From Chrysaora quinquecirrha (lineage: Eukaryota > Cnidaria > Scyphozoa > Semaeostomeae > Pelagiidae), in assembly GCA_014526335.1 (NCBI GenBank), contig JACTAT010000026.1:1125565-1189564 (forward strand): DNA of 64,000 bases, in the 5' to 3' direction. Positions 1-11,819 of the stretch are shown here, piece by piece (within the stretch, counting starts at the first letter, position 1; each line of letters starts with the position of its first letter). Under the pieces are notes generated by a model. That model worked only from the letters and a program-made list of their open reading frames with translations. It was not told the DNA's origin and did no database searches. The position numbers and the translations under genes are program-made.

Positions 1-72
1 GTGTAGTTAGGGATGATAACAACAAGTTTCGGAAATTAGCTTAAAAGGATAGGGAAGGTATTTTTAAGTGTA

Positions 73-474
73 CACGCTATTTTTTTATATGGAACCTACC
101 GCAAGGCCTAGTTCTTAAAGTCCTTATTTTCGGGCCTCTTTTGATGCAATTGTAGTTCCAAAAGTTCCTTAATAGTTCCTTAATTTTAACTGCACATACA
201 GTGGCCTTAACAATATAAGAGAGACATTTGCATGTGAGCAAAGCTCGAGACTACTCAAAGAAACATTGGATACATGCTTAACGTACAATTTATGTGATTT
301 TCGACTGCAAATGAATTGAACTGGCTTTCTAATTCTTGATTATATGCAGTGATAAAAATATTCAACATTCAAAAGTTCCTTAATGATTTTCTCTTTAGTA
401 GTATAAGTTCTTTAAATTTTCGGGCCTTCTACATGTAGGTTCCTTATAAAGTGGTTCCTTATAAAAAAATCGTG
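73..474 (+). mobile_element. MITE, TA-target family A, copy 1
   Basis: A 402-bp non-coding element with inverted ends reading CACGCT...TTTATA(A)GGAAC, flanked by TA on both sides (71-72 and 475-476). The interior matches copies at 17694-18092 (inverted) and 42781-43179. Inverted ends plus a TA target duplication are the signature of Tc1/mariner-type MITEs. It encodes nothing. Confidence 0.85.
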
Positions 475-653
475 TAGTGACGTATTTAATCAGGACCAAT
501 TTCGTTCTTGGAAGACTTGGCACACTAGGAATTCGAATTCGTACCTTGCTACTTGTTTTAGGTAATATTGGGGAAGCGAAAGGCTGCGGGAAGGTTTGGC
601 AGGCTTCGCAGATCCATCTTGCCTTTAATTGTGATTGGTGAATTGGAAACTAA

Positions 654-1051
654 GGGCGTGTTCTTCTTAACCTCCAAAAACCTTCCCAATTTCAAAGGAA
701 GAAAGCTTCCAAAAACAGAATCTACGATTTTCAAAAAACAGGAATTCTGAAAATCCGAGACTTGTCAAAACTTTGTTCCAAACGTCAGTCAGTTTTCGAA
801 ATTCTTGCTTGCCCTGTCCCCAGACCAATTCGTGGGATGTCTCCTGGCAACTAGTTAAATGGAAGTCTCTTTCAAATTTCAAAACTATAATCTCTCGAAA
901 GTCTCTGAAACCTTCTGCTTTTGCTGGCAGAAGGTCTTGTAGAGCTCAAAACCTGTCGTTTTCAGAAGCATAACTTCGAAAAACACACATTCCAAAAAAG
1001 GAAAGCTACCGGAAAAAAAATTGGTTTAGATGAACACGCCGGAACACGCCC
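654..1051. mobile_element. MITE, PIF/Harbinger-like, copy 1
   Basis: A 398-bp element with inverted ends GGGCGTGTTC.../...GAACACGCCC and TAA on both sides (651-653, 1052-1054). A 3-bp TWA target duplication with GGG-start ends fits PIF/Harbinger MITEs. A relative with the same ends lies at 14963-15299. The short ORFs inside are fortuitous. Confidence 0.75.
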
Positions 1052-1054
1052 TAA

Positions 1055-1473
1055 CTCACTGTAGCATGCGTGCGGGTTCAAACGCCCAAAGTCGCAGCAC
1101 GCGCAAGGAAAATGGCTGAATTAGCTAAAATTTATAGTTTATAAAAAGTTAGCAGCACGTTCAACTTCAATCAATTGACTTAGCTGCAGAAAGATGAATC
1201 TAAAAGAAGGGTGGAGTAGCAACGAAAAGATTGATTAGCGTTGCTAAAGGATTATCCTTAATTACAAGGACCCGCGCGCCCTGGGAGGGGCTTTGTCATA
1301 AACCGTCCTTCAGAAAATGCTTGAAAATGACAGCATGGACCTTCAGAATTATTTGTAGCTATGGATATACAAGGCATGCATGGATTTGGAAGTATGGTGA
1401 AATAAAACATGCAAAAGGACATGATTGCTCACGGAGCGCATTGAGTTGCACAAGGGACTGCACATCAACTTTA
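1055..1473. other. Unassigned spacer
   Basis: No coding exon, RNA gene or clear repeat was recognised in this stretch between two MITEs. Confidence 0.5.
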
Positions 1474-2263
1474 CACTTTTTTTTTAATAAGCAACTTGAC
1501 TTTCGTCCAGCCCTCAAAGTTGCTTAAAATTTTAAACATTTTAGCCCTCAAAGTTGCTTTAACGTTGCTTAACATTTTTTGTACCTACTAACTACCCCTG
1601 ACTTCGCGGGTCAAATCGTCATCTGTTAGGCCTATACAACAAGACTTTTGGGAGACAGTAAGTGGAAAAACGTTAGCTAACGAACTTCGACATGCAAAAA
1701 ATAAGAACGAAGAACAATTTCCTAACACAAGAAAAGGAAGAAGCTTGGTTGTTTGACTTCTTAGTTGCTTACAGTAATTCAATTGAGCCCTCAAGTTGTC
1801 TGGTACAAATCATTTTAAGAAACTTTCAAGCAGAAACGTTCAAAATTTTAAGGAACTTTCAGGGCTTCACAAAAGTCAAGTTGCTTACACTTTTTTTAAA
1901 TAAGAAACCGCTCAACTAGAGCTGAACTGACCTTAACATAAGCAATCTGAGGGCTCAACTGAATTACTGTAAGCAACTAAGAAGTCAAACAACCAAGCTT
2001 ATTCTCTTTCTTGAATTATGAAATTGTTTGTTCTTATGTTTTGCATGTTGAAGTTCTTTAGCTAACGTTTTCCCACTTACTGTCTCCCAAAAGTCGTGTT
2101 GTAGGCCTAACAGTTGACGATTTTGACGCGCGAAGTCAGGGGTGGTTGTTAGGTACAAAAGATGTTAAGCAACGTTTAAGCAACTTTGAGGGCTGAAATG
2201 TCTAAAATTTTAAGCAACTTTTGAGGGCTGGATAACAGTCCAGTTGCTTATTTAAAAAAGGTG
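1474..2263. mobile_element. Two opposed AAGCAAC-family MITEs
   Basis: The first copy starts at 1474 after TA and runs rightward; its right end is degenerate beyond about 1800. The second, in reverse orientation, is 1888-2263 and is flanked by TA (1886-1887, 2264-2265). Both carry ends of the form CACTTTTTTTAATAAGCAAC and internal GCCCTCAAAGTTGCTTAA motifs. Further copies lie at 2684-3035, 3353-3851 and 6298-6680. TA flanks suggest a Tc1/mariner-type MITE. Confidence 0.75.
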
Positions 2264-2319
2264 TATTAAAAAAAGCACCAAAGCCTTTGGGCTAAATTTT
2301 TTCCAATAAAAAATACAGG

Positions 2320-3352
2320 ACCTTCTAGAATCTCTTTCTTTTACAAACTTTTATCGATGTGGGACAGACCGATCAAATCAAAAACAGGAACCATACAACT
2401 ATACTCTGTCTGATCATGGTCTGATTAAGGTTCTTACTCAGGAACTCAAGAAGGAAAGAAGTTTTAAGATTAGAAACGTCATCCAACTCAATATAGGTTT
2501 TTATTAGAGATTAGCTTAAATATTTGAAAATGGTATTTAATGAATGTTTTAAAAAAATTAGAAAAATTCCATAAATCTTTACCCTAATGTTCCTTAAATT
2601 TTAAAAACAAACTTGAGATTTGAGGCCTGTACAGTATTTCTTCCGTATTTCTTGAGGTATTCTCCTCAATGAAGTCATGAATACACTCTTTTTAATAAGC
2701 AACTTGACTTTCGTCCGGCCCTCAAAGTTGCTTAAACGTTGCTTAACATTTTTTGTACCTACTAACCATCCCTGACTTCGCGGGTCAAAATCGTCAACTG
2801 TTGGGCCTACAACACGTCTTTTAGGAGACAGTAAGTGGAAAAACGTCAGCTAACGAACTTCAACATGCAAAACATAAGAACGGAGAACAATTTCCTAACA
2901 CAAGAAAGAGAATAAGCTTGGTTGTTTGACTTCTTAGTTGCTTACAGTAATTCAGTTGAGCCCTCAAGTTGCTTAATGTTAAGGTCAGTTCAGCCCTAGT
3001 TGTATATTGAGCGGTTGCTTATTAAAAAAAAAGTGTAAAGGACGTTCTAGAATCCCTTTCTTTTACAAGCTTTTATCGATGTGGGACAGACCAATCAAAT
3101 CAAAAAACAGGAACCATACAACTATTGTCTGATTAAGGTTCTTACTCAAGAACTCAGGAAGGAAAGAAGTTTGAAGATTAGACACGTCATCTAACTTAAT
3201 ATAGGTTTTTATTAGAGATTAGCTTAAATATTTGAAAATGGTATTTTTTAATGAATGTTTTAAGAAAATTAGAAAAATTCCATAAAGCTTTAATATTCCT
3301 TAAATTTAAAAACAAACTTGAGACTTGAGTTCTGTACAATATTTCTTCCGTA
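2320..3352 (+). repeat. Tandem segment duplication with a MITE between
   Basis: About 330 bp of otherwise unique sequence at 2320-2660 recurs at 3043-3352, offset about 722 bp at the left end, with scattered substitutions and small indels. Between the two lies an AAGCAAC-family MITE (2684-3035, TA on both sides). The tail CCTCAATGAAGTCATGAATA is at 2663-2682 and again near 3853, after the MITE that splits the second copy. Confidence 0.7.
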
Positions 3353-3851
3353 CACTTTTTTTTTTTAATAAGCCACTTGACTTTCGTCCAGCCCTCAAAG
3401 TTGCTTAAAATGTTAGACATTTCAGGCCTCAAAGTTGCTTAAACGTTGCTTAACATTTTTTGTACCTACTAACCACCCCTGACTTCGCGGGTCAAAATCA
3501 TCATCTGTTAGGCCTACAACATGACTTTTGGGAGACAGTTAGTGGAAAAACGTTAGCTAACGAACTTCAATATGCAAAACATAAGAACGAAGAACAATTT
3601 TCTAACACAAGAAAGAGAATAAGCTTGGTTGTTTGACTTCTTTAGTTGCTTCCAGTAATTCAATTGAGCCCTAAAGTTGCTTAATGTTAAGCTCAGTTCA
3701 GCCCTACACTTTTTTTTTAATAAGCAACCGCTCAATAAGCAACTACACTTTTTTTTAATAAGCAACATGACTTTCGTCCAGCCCTCAAAGTTGCTTAAAA
3801 TTTTAGACATTTCAGCCCTCAAAGTTGCTTAAACGTTGCTTAACATTTTTT
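3353..3851 (+). mobile_element. AAGCAAC-family MITE, composite/nested copy
   Basis: Starts after TA at 3351-3352. It contains the family body, then a second and third left end (near 3704 and 3747), so one copy has been interrupted by or fused with another. The right terminus is lost at about 3851. Confidence 0.6.
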
Positions 3852-4307
3852 GTCCTCAATGAAGTCATGAATATCTTCAAACCGCACAAAAGTTTATTTT
3901 ATGTTGGCTTCAAGAATAATGTTTAGTCTAATGAAAGACAGTAAAAAAAACAAAAGACGAGAACCCAAAGAGACTTTGGAGATCACAAAGGCAAGGCTTC
4001 GCTTCCCAGTTCAGAATGAAGTGGGCGCGGGAAACCCGTAGAAACCCGAAGAATTAGAAATGTAACACCGGGCCAATGCGGAGGCACTTCCCGCTAACCT
4101 TTGAATTCAGGGATTAACAATGAAAGAGAGATAAACAATAAATGCACATGATTAAAAATTTTTCAAATGTTTTGCATAGCCATTACTAACATGCCAAAGA
4201 TATTTCGTGTTTGAGGTCAAGTTCAAATCACAAGAGTTTCGTATGTTATTTAAACGCAGGAAAACGAGTTCCAGTTTAGTTTTCATTTAGGCGAGAGAAG
4301 ATTCAAA

Positions 4308-4376
4308 ATGCGATACTCGGCGTTTGAGAGATTGTTGAAGGAATCTATGAAGGAACCTGTTGTCTTAAAAAGAAAG
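4308..4376 (+). CDS. Ras-family GTPase gene, exon 1
   Basis: An ATG at 4308 opens 23 codons (MRYSAFERLLKES... to KRK) and ends exactly at a strong donor, AAG|GTAAGC, in phase 0. The GTPase-core exon at 7685 begins after TTTTCAG, also in phase 0, and has no in-frame ATG of its own upstream of the P-loop. Joining the two gives a basic N-terminal extension followed by the G domain. This pairing is inferred from phase and position only. An alternative ATG at 7588 fails on phase. The intron would be 3.3 kb. Confidence 0.55.
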
Positions 4377-4889
4377 GTAAGCGAAGTTGGAAAGGCCTAA
4401 AAAATTCTTTATGCCACTTAGGCCATTCGAGGTCCACGTGAAAGATACAGGCATGGGCTTTATCACGTGATTTTACGCAATGTTTTTTTTTTGTCATGTG
4501 ATTCAATAAAGTTCGAGTGTGCGTAGGAGCAGGCCTCATGCAATGTCCGTCTTTCTTCGTCATAGTAGGAAAGGAAATAGAAACTGCTCGAATTTAAATA
4601 CATTAAAATAATAAGTTTTATCCATATTATCTCGATTTCCCCATCAAAACAAATATTTTTATGAGTTCTATATTTAATCTTGGGCTAGTGATGATGCAAT
4701 AAATTCTTTTGCTTTTCAAAAATGATAACGGAGTTGTTTTCAAAAACATTTATTTTCAAAAGGTCTGGATCAGCTGGGTGGATCAGAACACAACAGAATA
4801 AATGTAGTTTTTATTTCCAAACATCTTCAGCTCTGAAGTAAATGCTAAGAGTAAGATAATAATATGGAGAGTCTTGCCTTTCACGCTGT

Positions 4890-5016
4890 ACTCGGAAAGG
4901 TATTCAGGGTAAACTGTTAAGAAACTTTTAGAACTAAAATTGGACCAAAAATTAAGAAACTTTTAGAACTAGGCCCCGAGCTAGGTTTCTAGGTTTCTTT
5001 AAAAAAAACGTGTACA
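4890..5016. repeat. Degenerate fragment of a TA-target MITE
   Basis: Repeated AAGAAACTTTTAGAACTA units and a right end ending in AAACGTGTA resemble the family B MITEs at 34971 and 54896. The left end is missing. Confidence 0.45.
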
Positions 5017-5339
5017 GCGTCTATCAATGAAAAAACTTTTAGCAGGCAATTCATTTATGATAGCTCAGTTTTCACGCAATTGCCCCTCCCAATAGACAAG
5101 CATGTTTGGTTACATTGAAATATGGAAAATTTAGGGTTTCGTGAGGAGGATTCTTTAAAAACTTGGATTTCTTGCATTTTCGAGAGGTTGCCTGTAGGTA
5201 GCTACGCCAGAGAGAAAGGGTCCCACAATAGACTAATGAAAGATGGTGAAGGTGAAATGTTGTTTTAGCGCCAGTCGCCAGGATCTCAGTACTTAGCAGG
5301 TTAAGGGAAAAATGTGACCACCGCTGACCGTTTGCATGC

Positions 5340-6105
5340 AACGAAATTTAGTGTAAGCTTCATTGCATGAGTCGTTGAAAGTGCATTTCGTGGTTACTAT
5401 AAGGAGTTTAGTTATGTTATGAGTCATAAATCTATTTTTGTGAAAATTCCGCCATGAAACGATAAACAATTTCTGAAGCAGTATCTAAGGAAGTAATTTC
5501 AATACACAACCACGTGTACCGAAAACCGAAAAAAACCGAAAGATTTGAAAACTAGAGGTCATTTGAAATTAAAGTTATGTGAATGTGCAGCATAGCGAAA
5601 AATATGTTTTCAGAAGTTATTAAAAGTTTTCATAATATAATGGTGAGACAATATTTTGAAATTTCAAAACGATTACTATTATCTTAGATATTATCATACG
5701 TATTATTATCATAATTATTCTCATTATTATTATTATTTATCATCATTATTCTAGTATTCTTCTATTTAGATGCTATCAGGTCTATCAGGATCTAATTATA
5801 GCCTTTGTTGTTATTTATTTTAAATATTTATCAGTTACAGCACAATCAGTAATTGACCTTTTGTTGTCATAAAATTACCCTTCGATGTTTGACGTCATCA
5901 CGACCATATGTTAAACTGACTGAGAAACTTTGTGAAAAACCATTTTTTGGTATTATCAAAGACTAAAGATTGTAGTATGTCGTGGGATTTAGTTTCTGTG
6001 AGTGGTAGCAAATCTTTTTATGTCTTAGTGAGTTAGAGTGAGCTCTGATGAGATTTTCGGTAAGATTTTGCAGACATTGTTATCTGATTTTTAAAAATAT
6101 TGATT
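5340..6105. other. Intron sequence, AT-rich
   Basis: Lies inside the GTPase intron. It holds an imperfect ATT/ATC microsatellite around 5690-5760. Nothing else was recognised. Confidence 0.5.
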
Positions 6106-6109
6106 TTCA

Positions 6110-6297
6110 CAAGTGGCATACCACTATCTCATATTGATGGGATTTGAACCTAAGACTGCATGATCAGAGAGCCAACGGCGGTTGCGTTGAGCTTAAGAGC
6201 TCAATGAAATTGTCGAGACACTCTCCAAATTAAATGTTGGTTATACTGTACAGATATTTCTTATATTTTGAATGAATGGCAAACACTTAGTGGCAAA
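6110..6297 (-). repeat. tRNA-derived SINE copy
   Basis: On the minus strand this has the same head as the plus-strand SINEs at 47.8 kb: a GAGCTC...GCTC stretch, then GGCTCTCTGATCATGCAG, then a B-box-like GGTTCAAATCCCATC. Such paired A- and B-box motifs are typical of tRNA-derived SINEs. The copy is interrupted or abutted at 6298 by an AAGCAAC MITE. Confidence 0.6.
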
Positions 6298-6680
6298 CAC
6301 TTTTTTAATAAGCAACTGCAACTGGACTTTTATCCAGCCCTCAAAATTGCTTAAAATTTTAGACATTTCAGCCCTCAAAGTTGCTTAAACGTTGCTTAAC
6401 ATCTTTTGTACCTAACAACCACCCCTGACTTCGCGGGTAAAAATTGTCAACTGTTAGGCCTACAACACGACTTTTGGGAGACAGTAAGTGGAAAAACGTT
6501 AGCTAGCGAACTTCAACATGCAAAACATAAGAACAAACAATTTCCTAACAAAAGAAAGCGCATAGGCTTTGTTGTCTGACTTCTTAGTTGCTTACAGTAG
6601 TTCAATTGAGCCCTCAAGTTGCTTAATGTTAAAGTCACTTCAGCCCTAGTTGCTTGAGGGGTTGCTTATTTGAAAAAGTG
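6298..6680 (+). mobile_element. AAGCAAC-family MITE, copy 5
   Basis: Complete copy of about 383 bp with left end CACTTTTTTAATAAGCAAC and right end GCTTATTTGAAAAAGTG followed by TA. The left flank is AA rather than TA. It lies in the GTPase intron beside SINE copies. Confidence 0.7.
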
Positions 6681-6814
6681 TATCAAAAAGTGTATCTGAT
6701 TTGTTTCGACTTTGGTTTGTACCATCGTTTCTTACAGATCATTTTTTAGATTATTATTCATTATTTTCTTTTATACACTAAGAGATGTACTGTAGACAAT
6801 TATATATATTTATT

Positions 6815-7195
6815 TTTACAAGTGCCATACCATAAGCATGTTATGTCATAACTGATGGGATTTGAACCTAAGACTGCATGATCAGAGAGCCAACGATGAT
6901 TCCGTTGAGCTTAAGAGCTCAATGAAATCGGTGAGATATTTTCTAAGTTATACAGCTCAAGGCTCTGTTGGTTGTACAGATATTTCTTATATTTTGAATG
7001 ACTGGCAAACACCAAAATAGACGGAATTCGAACCTGGACTGCACGATCGGAGAGCAAATGACGTTTCCACTTAGCTGAAGAGCTCAATTAAATAATCGAG
7101 TTACTCTCTAAGTCATACAGCCAAAGACTTTCTTCCCGTTTGGCTTTGCATTTCGGCTATGTTGAGCTTTCTTCAGTACCATACAATGTGCAGTT
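6815..7195 (-). repeat. Two tRNA-derived SINE units in tandem
   Basis: Two adjacent minus-strand units, each with the B-box-like segment (GATGGGATTTGAACC and GACGGAATTCGAACC on the plus strand) and the shared tail ending in GGCTTTGCATTTCGGCTATG. The units are about 190 bp apart, so the SINE is arranged as a dimer. Confidence 0.6.
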
Positions 7196-7684
7196 ATTAG
7201 AAAGATTCAAAGCGTCAACATAATCAAAATAAAAAAAACACTCCAGTACTGTAAAAATATTGCTCTATAGACTATTTTAGTTAGAAAAATACAGTAAGGT
7301 AGCGCCGTAAACCCGCTTTTTGTTGTGATGGGCCTAAATCTAATCAAGTTTCCAACCCTCTTTATAAATGTTGGTTACATTGCGTTGCTAGGGGAAATTA
7401 CCCAACGTTCGTCGCGGGGAAGGAGAGGTCATCTTTTCCGCAATCGTCTAGACTCATTACATAATTCCCATTCTTCGTAAACAGCAACGGCAGTCTTTAG
7501 CACAACTATTTACTTAAAAAATTGAATTGGATTGTCTAATGCAGTTTTGTGTAGTGTACCTGCAGTTTTGAGCGACCTGTCGCAACAATGTTTGATCGTT
7601 TTGCCAGGGCATTTAGGTAATTTTTATCTCTAACAAGATAACCTCAAGTTTCACAAATGACAATTTTCCTTTTTCCGTTTTCAG

Positions 7685-8392
7685 GTCAAAATACCATCAG
7701 TTCGAATCGTTGTATTTGGCTCCGGGGGAGTTGGAAAAACTTCATTGATAAAAAGATATTTATACAATACTTTCGAGGAAAAATATCAACCAACGATTGA
7801 GGATGACTTTCGAAAAGTAGTAACGTACAAAGGAAACCTCTGCGATGTAACAATACTAGACACTGCGGGGACGCATCAGTTCCCCGCTATGCGAAAATTA
7901 GCGATAAATAACGGCGATGGATTCTTAATAGTATACTCAATAGACGATAAAATCTCGTTAGCCGAAGCAAAACGACAATTCAACGAAATATGCGAGATTA
8001 AAGGGACCAGTGAGATACCCGTTGTACTGCTCGGGAATAAAAGCGATCGTAGTCCAGTCGGGAAACGAAAAATAAGCCGAGAAGACGGACAAGTGACTGT
8101 TGAAGAATGGGGGAGTGGGTCTTGTTACATGGAGACATCAGCGAGGCTGAACCATAATGTCGGAAACGCGTTTGATAAAATATTACAGTTAATTGATATG
8201 CAGCCTGCTTATGAGGATGTTATTGACCAAGGAGCTGCTGCAAAAGTTCGGAGGAAGAGTAGTGTACGGAGAGCAGGGTCGTATCTGTGGAGAGCGGTGT
8301 TATTTTGTTTCAAGAGGAAGAAGAAGTATGCTGTAGATAAAAGCAATGCTATGGCAGGACATGGGAAACTGGCTTCTAACACACAAACGTAG
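7685..8392 (+). CDS. Ras-superfamily small GTPase, core exon (Di-Ras/Rhes-like)
   Basis: Encodes 235 residues after a TTTTCAG acceptor. With exon 1 the protein is about 258 aa. All G-box motifs are readable: P-loop GSGGVGKTS (about residues 35-43), effector PTIED (59-63), DTAGTHQF (82-89), NKSD (141-144) and TSAR (174-177). It is a Ras-fold GTP-binding switch, nearest by eye to Di-Ras or RASD/Rhes because of HQFPAMRKL after G3. Two oddities stand out. The catalytic Gln of Ras (position 61) is Thr, which in Di-Ras-type proteins (Ser there) goes with low intrinsic GTPase. The C-terminus is a basic stretch (FKRKKK) followed by a tail ending SNTQT, with no CAAX prenylation box, so membrane attachment, if any, would be by charge. 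Subfamily is inferred; GTPase identity is firm. Confidence 0.85.
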   Translation, partial: VKIPSVRIVVFGSGGVGKTSLIKRYLYNTFEEKYQPTIEDDFRKVVTYKGNLCDVTILDTAGTHQFPAMRKLAINNGDGFLIVYSIDDKISLAEAKRQFNEICEIKGTSEIPVVLLGNKSDRSPVGKRKISREDGQVTVEEWGSGSCYMETSARLNHNVGNAFDKILQLIDMQPAYEDVIDQGAAAKVRRKSSVRRAGSYLWRAVLFCFKRKKKYAVDKSNAMAGHGKLASNTQT

Positions 8393-9820
8393 GCTCGTCA
8401 CAACTGTCTTCAAAAGACTTATTCAGAGGATTTTCCTCATATTCCAAGACAAACGTTCAAAGTCTACCAATGTGTGGCTCATTTTATGGCTTCCGCGTCA
8501 CTGCGAGGCATTTACAAAATGGCCAATGAAAGGGCAACTTGTCTATTCAAAAGCAGCAAGCTACGGCTCACGGGATCCAGTACCACTATTATCAGCCATC
8601 CACGAGGATTTTCTGACAGACCAAAGACTGCAGTTCAAGTCAAAGAGAGACTTACCGATGGACGCCACTTGCTATAACATCCTGTAGACGCAACGGCTAC
8701 CTCTTCAAGTCTACATAGCTGCTCCTACATCACAATCAAGTGGCCAAGGTCAACGAATACACCATAGAAGTTCAGCGCTACCGCACCTGTGAAAGCTCAG
8801 TTTGGTGCCCACTACAATACTACACACGACACGACACGACACGACACGACATTACAACTTGACGTCACCTGCATCTCAATGTCATCTATCAAAGAAACAT
8901 ATTTGATAACGAAAGTTTTGCTCTGACTCTATAATAGAGACTATAAACCTTTAGACATCGATATAGCTTCAAATTTTTATCATGGTGTACCGTAATCATG
9001 AGAGTAGCTACTGTTGTTGGAAAGTAGACTATGTATTAGAAACATTACAAAAGAAGTAGAAGAGAAAGAAAAGACTTACAGTAAAATAGATTTTAATTGA
9101 TACTTTGAGACCTGGAGACAGATATTTCGATTATTCAAATAATAGTGCTACGTTTACGTGCACTGTATGTATTATGTTATATAATTCAGCTGCCGCTGGT
9201 AACTTAGGCTAGTTAGGCTAATCAGACCTCTGCTCAGGAGCTACTGTATATCGCAGTGACTTCCACGCAAGCGGGACTTGCATGGAAAGCATGCTGGGAT
9301 ATGATGCACGAGAGAGAGGCTGAAAATCAACATAAGGCTTAGGCCCATATGGCCATGTTAGGGATGGCCGAGTGTAAGTAAAAGAGGGCTTTGGAAAATA
9401 CGAACAAAGCGGTATCAGAAACCGAAAGAGACGCAGACATTTTGAGTTGTGTTGTTATTCAGAACTATAAGAAACAAAGTGAATCCCTAATTATGTCCTG
9501 TTTCCAGACTTCAAATAAAGAAACCAATACACAACTTAATCAACGCCCTTTTCGCTATGCCTTGCAAAACCATAACCCCGAGGTTCAAGGACCTTTAGCA
9601 AAGTTTCAATACAGCGGTGGCTTTAAAAAGAATAATAGTTTCTGTAACATAAAGAATCCTCAGATATATAGAAATCTTAGTCATCTCCGTTTTGCTTTAA
9701 TCTACAAAACCATACCCAATCTAATAACACAATTAGCTAGTACTGTTTCAAATAGGGCGGTGGCTTAAAATTATCAAAGGTATTCTACTGTAAAGAAACG
9801 AAAGATGTATATAAGTCTTA
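8393..9820. other. 3' flank of the GTPase gene, with a pentanucleotide repeat
   Basis: Holds a short (CACGA)n tract at about 8825-8848. The rest is AT-rich, with no exon I can support. A 125-codon open frame at 9391-9768 begins at a TTG and has no recognisable domain. Confidence 0.5.
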
Positions 9821-10218
9821 GGCTCCGTTTACGCGAGACCGGTTCACTTTTGATCCGTATCAAAAGTGAAACGGATCGGTTGCGTTTACACGGAGCCGCA
9901 CTACTTATGTTACTGCTTTTCGTTTATACAAATGCGGATTCGCATGAAATAAAGGTCTAACTAACGAAGTGAGGCTGAAATTTGAAAAAAATGTGGGCTT
10001 GAGCGCATTGCGCATAAAGGTTTTTCAAAACGGATAAAAAATGAGCCGGATTGGCACGAGACCGGATCACTTTGAAAACGTCTCGCTAGAAGGATCAATT
10101 TTGATCTGGCTATACGTATTGATTTTGATGCGGATTGATTGGTCTCGTGTAAACGGAAGCGTATTCGTATAAATTTTTTTTCGGATTCAAATTGATCCGG
10201 CCTCGTGTAAACGGTGCC
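9821..10218. mobile_element. MITE with GTTTACACG-type ends
   Basis: About 398 bp. The left end GGCTCCGTTTACGCGAGACC mirrors the right end, which reads GGCACCGTTTACACGAGGCC on the minus strand. Internal GATCCG/CGGATC palindromic motifs recur. It is non-coding. The target duplication is not clear. Confidence 0.65.
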
Positions 10219-10854
10219 ATAGTCATCAATCTTTCGCTATTGCTTAAAACTAAACCATACACCACCAAATAACACACTTAGAATTGCTTCAATATTGCGG
10301 TGGCTTTTAAAACAAAATAACGAATTCATTCCAATACAAAGACGCGTAATACACATAGATAAATCGCTAGAAACAGCGGAAACATCTCTGGACAAACAAA
10401 AGCTTTGTCCGTCTGACACTCTACAGAATATATGCGTCAGAAACAGATGCGAAAACATTTCACAATCCTATTGGTCTTCCCGCTGTATCTCGCGAGCTGA
10501 TTGGTGTTTAAAACACAATGCCAACTCAGCATTACTTTCTGATTGGTGCATTTCGGTTCGCATCTGGGTATGAATTCCGCCGTAGTCAGATGTTTCGGTC
10601 TGTTTCTGACGTTTATACTCTGGTGATCTGAGGTGTCGGATTGAGTGCCAGGAAAAATCTTTTAAGTATGTCAAGAGATGTTTCCGTTGTTTTCTCGAAT
10701 TTTGAAAATGCTTGCCACTAAAAACTATACACACAGATAAATTAGCGATTGACTTATAGTTATATCTAAAAACCATGGTAACTTAATGAACAATCAGGAC
10801 TATAGATAACTTAGTCGTCCGCTGTTTTAATAAATTTGACCGCTGTTTTCCTTT

Positions 10855-11130
10855 AAGGCGCTGGCCTAACGATCAAACATTGTTTGTCAAACATTTGACA
10901 TGCTCTCTTCAAACACAATGTTTGACCGTCCGGCCACATCACAACACAAAACATTGCTCGTCAAACAATTTTTGCTTGATACAAGCGTAGAACGTTTTTG
11001 AAGTTTGTCAAAAACTCCTGAAGAAATTCCGCTTGTCAAGTAAGGTTTCGAGACGTGACCAAACTGTCAAACATTGCTAAAAAACTCAAATATTCGACAA
11101 ACAATGTTTGATCTTGCAACCAGGCCTAAC
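10855..11130. mobile_element. Palindromic MITE with TCAAACATTGTTTG ends
   Basis: The left arm (10863-10888) contains GGCCTAACGATCAAACATTG and the right arm (11089-11130) carries the inverse. A relative is at about 42062-42310. Non-coding. Confidence 0.6.
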
Positions 11131-11700
11131 TATTGTCATGGCCCGTACATAGTAAATAATGCTCCTTCTTCAAGACGGAGGAGTATGGGCACAAGGATAT
11201 CGGAATTGATTATTTTCTCCTTCGCGAAATGGGAGCCTCTGCGGATCAATTATGAACGACATTAGCTGTTGTCCCTACTGCGCTTTTATTATTTCTCTCA
11301 TTGATGTTGTTATTTTCGTAATCTGGTGTTTATTTGTTATTATTATTATTGTTTAACTAAAGATATGTTGATGTTTCGCATGCATTTGGTAGTTCATGAA
11401 GCACAATTCTCAAAATAAAATTGTTCTTTCTTTCTCTCAATATTGCTAGACTCTTCTTTTTATAAGAATATTCAGGCTCAGAATCATCCTATTTTTAAGA
11501 ATATTGTAAGAATATTGCTCAGCCTCAGCTCTCATATTTGTCTCATTTAACAGGGGTTGCGGGTTCATCTTTAAATTTTCTCAGCTTTTAAGTTATTATG
11601 CCGCGTGAAGCTTGAATTTTCTTGTTTCTTGGTGCTTGGCGTGAAAGGTGAAAGTGCTACTCCAGGGTTTCAAGCGCCTCTTGAGACAGGTGCGTGATCG
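11131..11700. other. Spacer with a fragment of a TATTCTTATAA repeat
   Basis: No gene seen. TATAAGAATATTCAGGCTCA at about 11460-11480 resembles the degenerate MITE fragments near 24.2-24.5 kb. Confidence 0.45.
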
Positions 11701-11709
11701 GTGGGACCC

Positions 11710-11819
11710 AACCTCGTCCCCAGGGTGAATAGGCCTCTACGTGAAACTCCGCTGTCCAAAATCGATTTGACGGTTAAGATTCGAGGAAATTCGATTTGGA
11801 GCCTGGTGACGAGGTTGCA
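11710..11819. mobile_element. Very short MITE with 9-bp target duplication
   Basis: About 110 bp. The left end AACCTCGTCCCCAGGG is mirrored near the right end (CCTGGTGACGAGGTT). GTGGGACCC flanks both sides (11701-11709 and 11820-11828). The end sequence and 9-bp duplication are shared with the 1.5-kb element at 52724-54264. A 9-bp duplication is typical of Mutator-like elements. Confidence 0.7.

Noticed and set aside
7588..7616. ATG and donor directly upstream of the GTPase core as its first exon
   Set aside because: It would end in phase 2, but the core exon begins in phase 0; the exon at 4308 fits.
9391..9768. 125-codon plus-strand frame
   Set aside because: Begins at TTG, has no domain and no exon signals; probably chance in AT-rich DNA.
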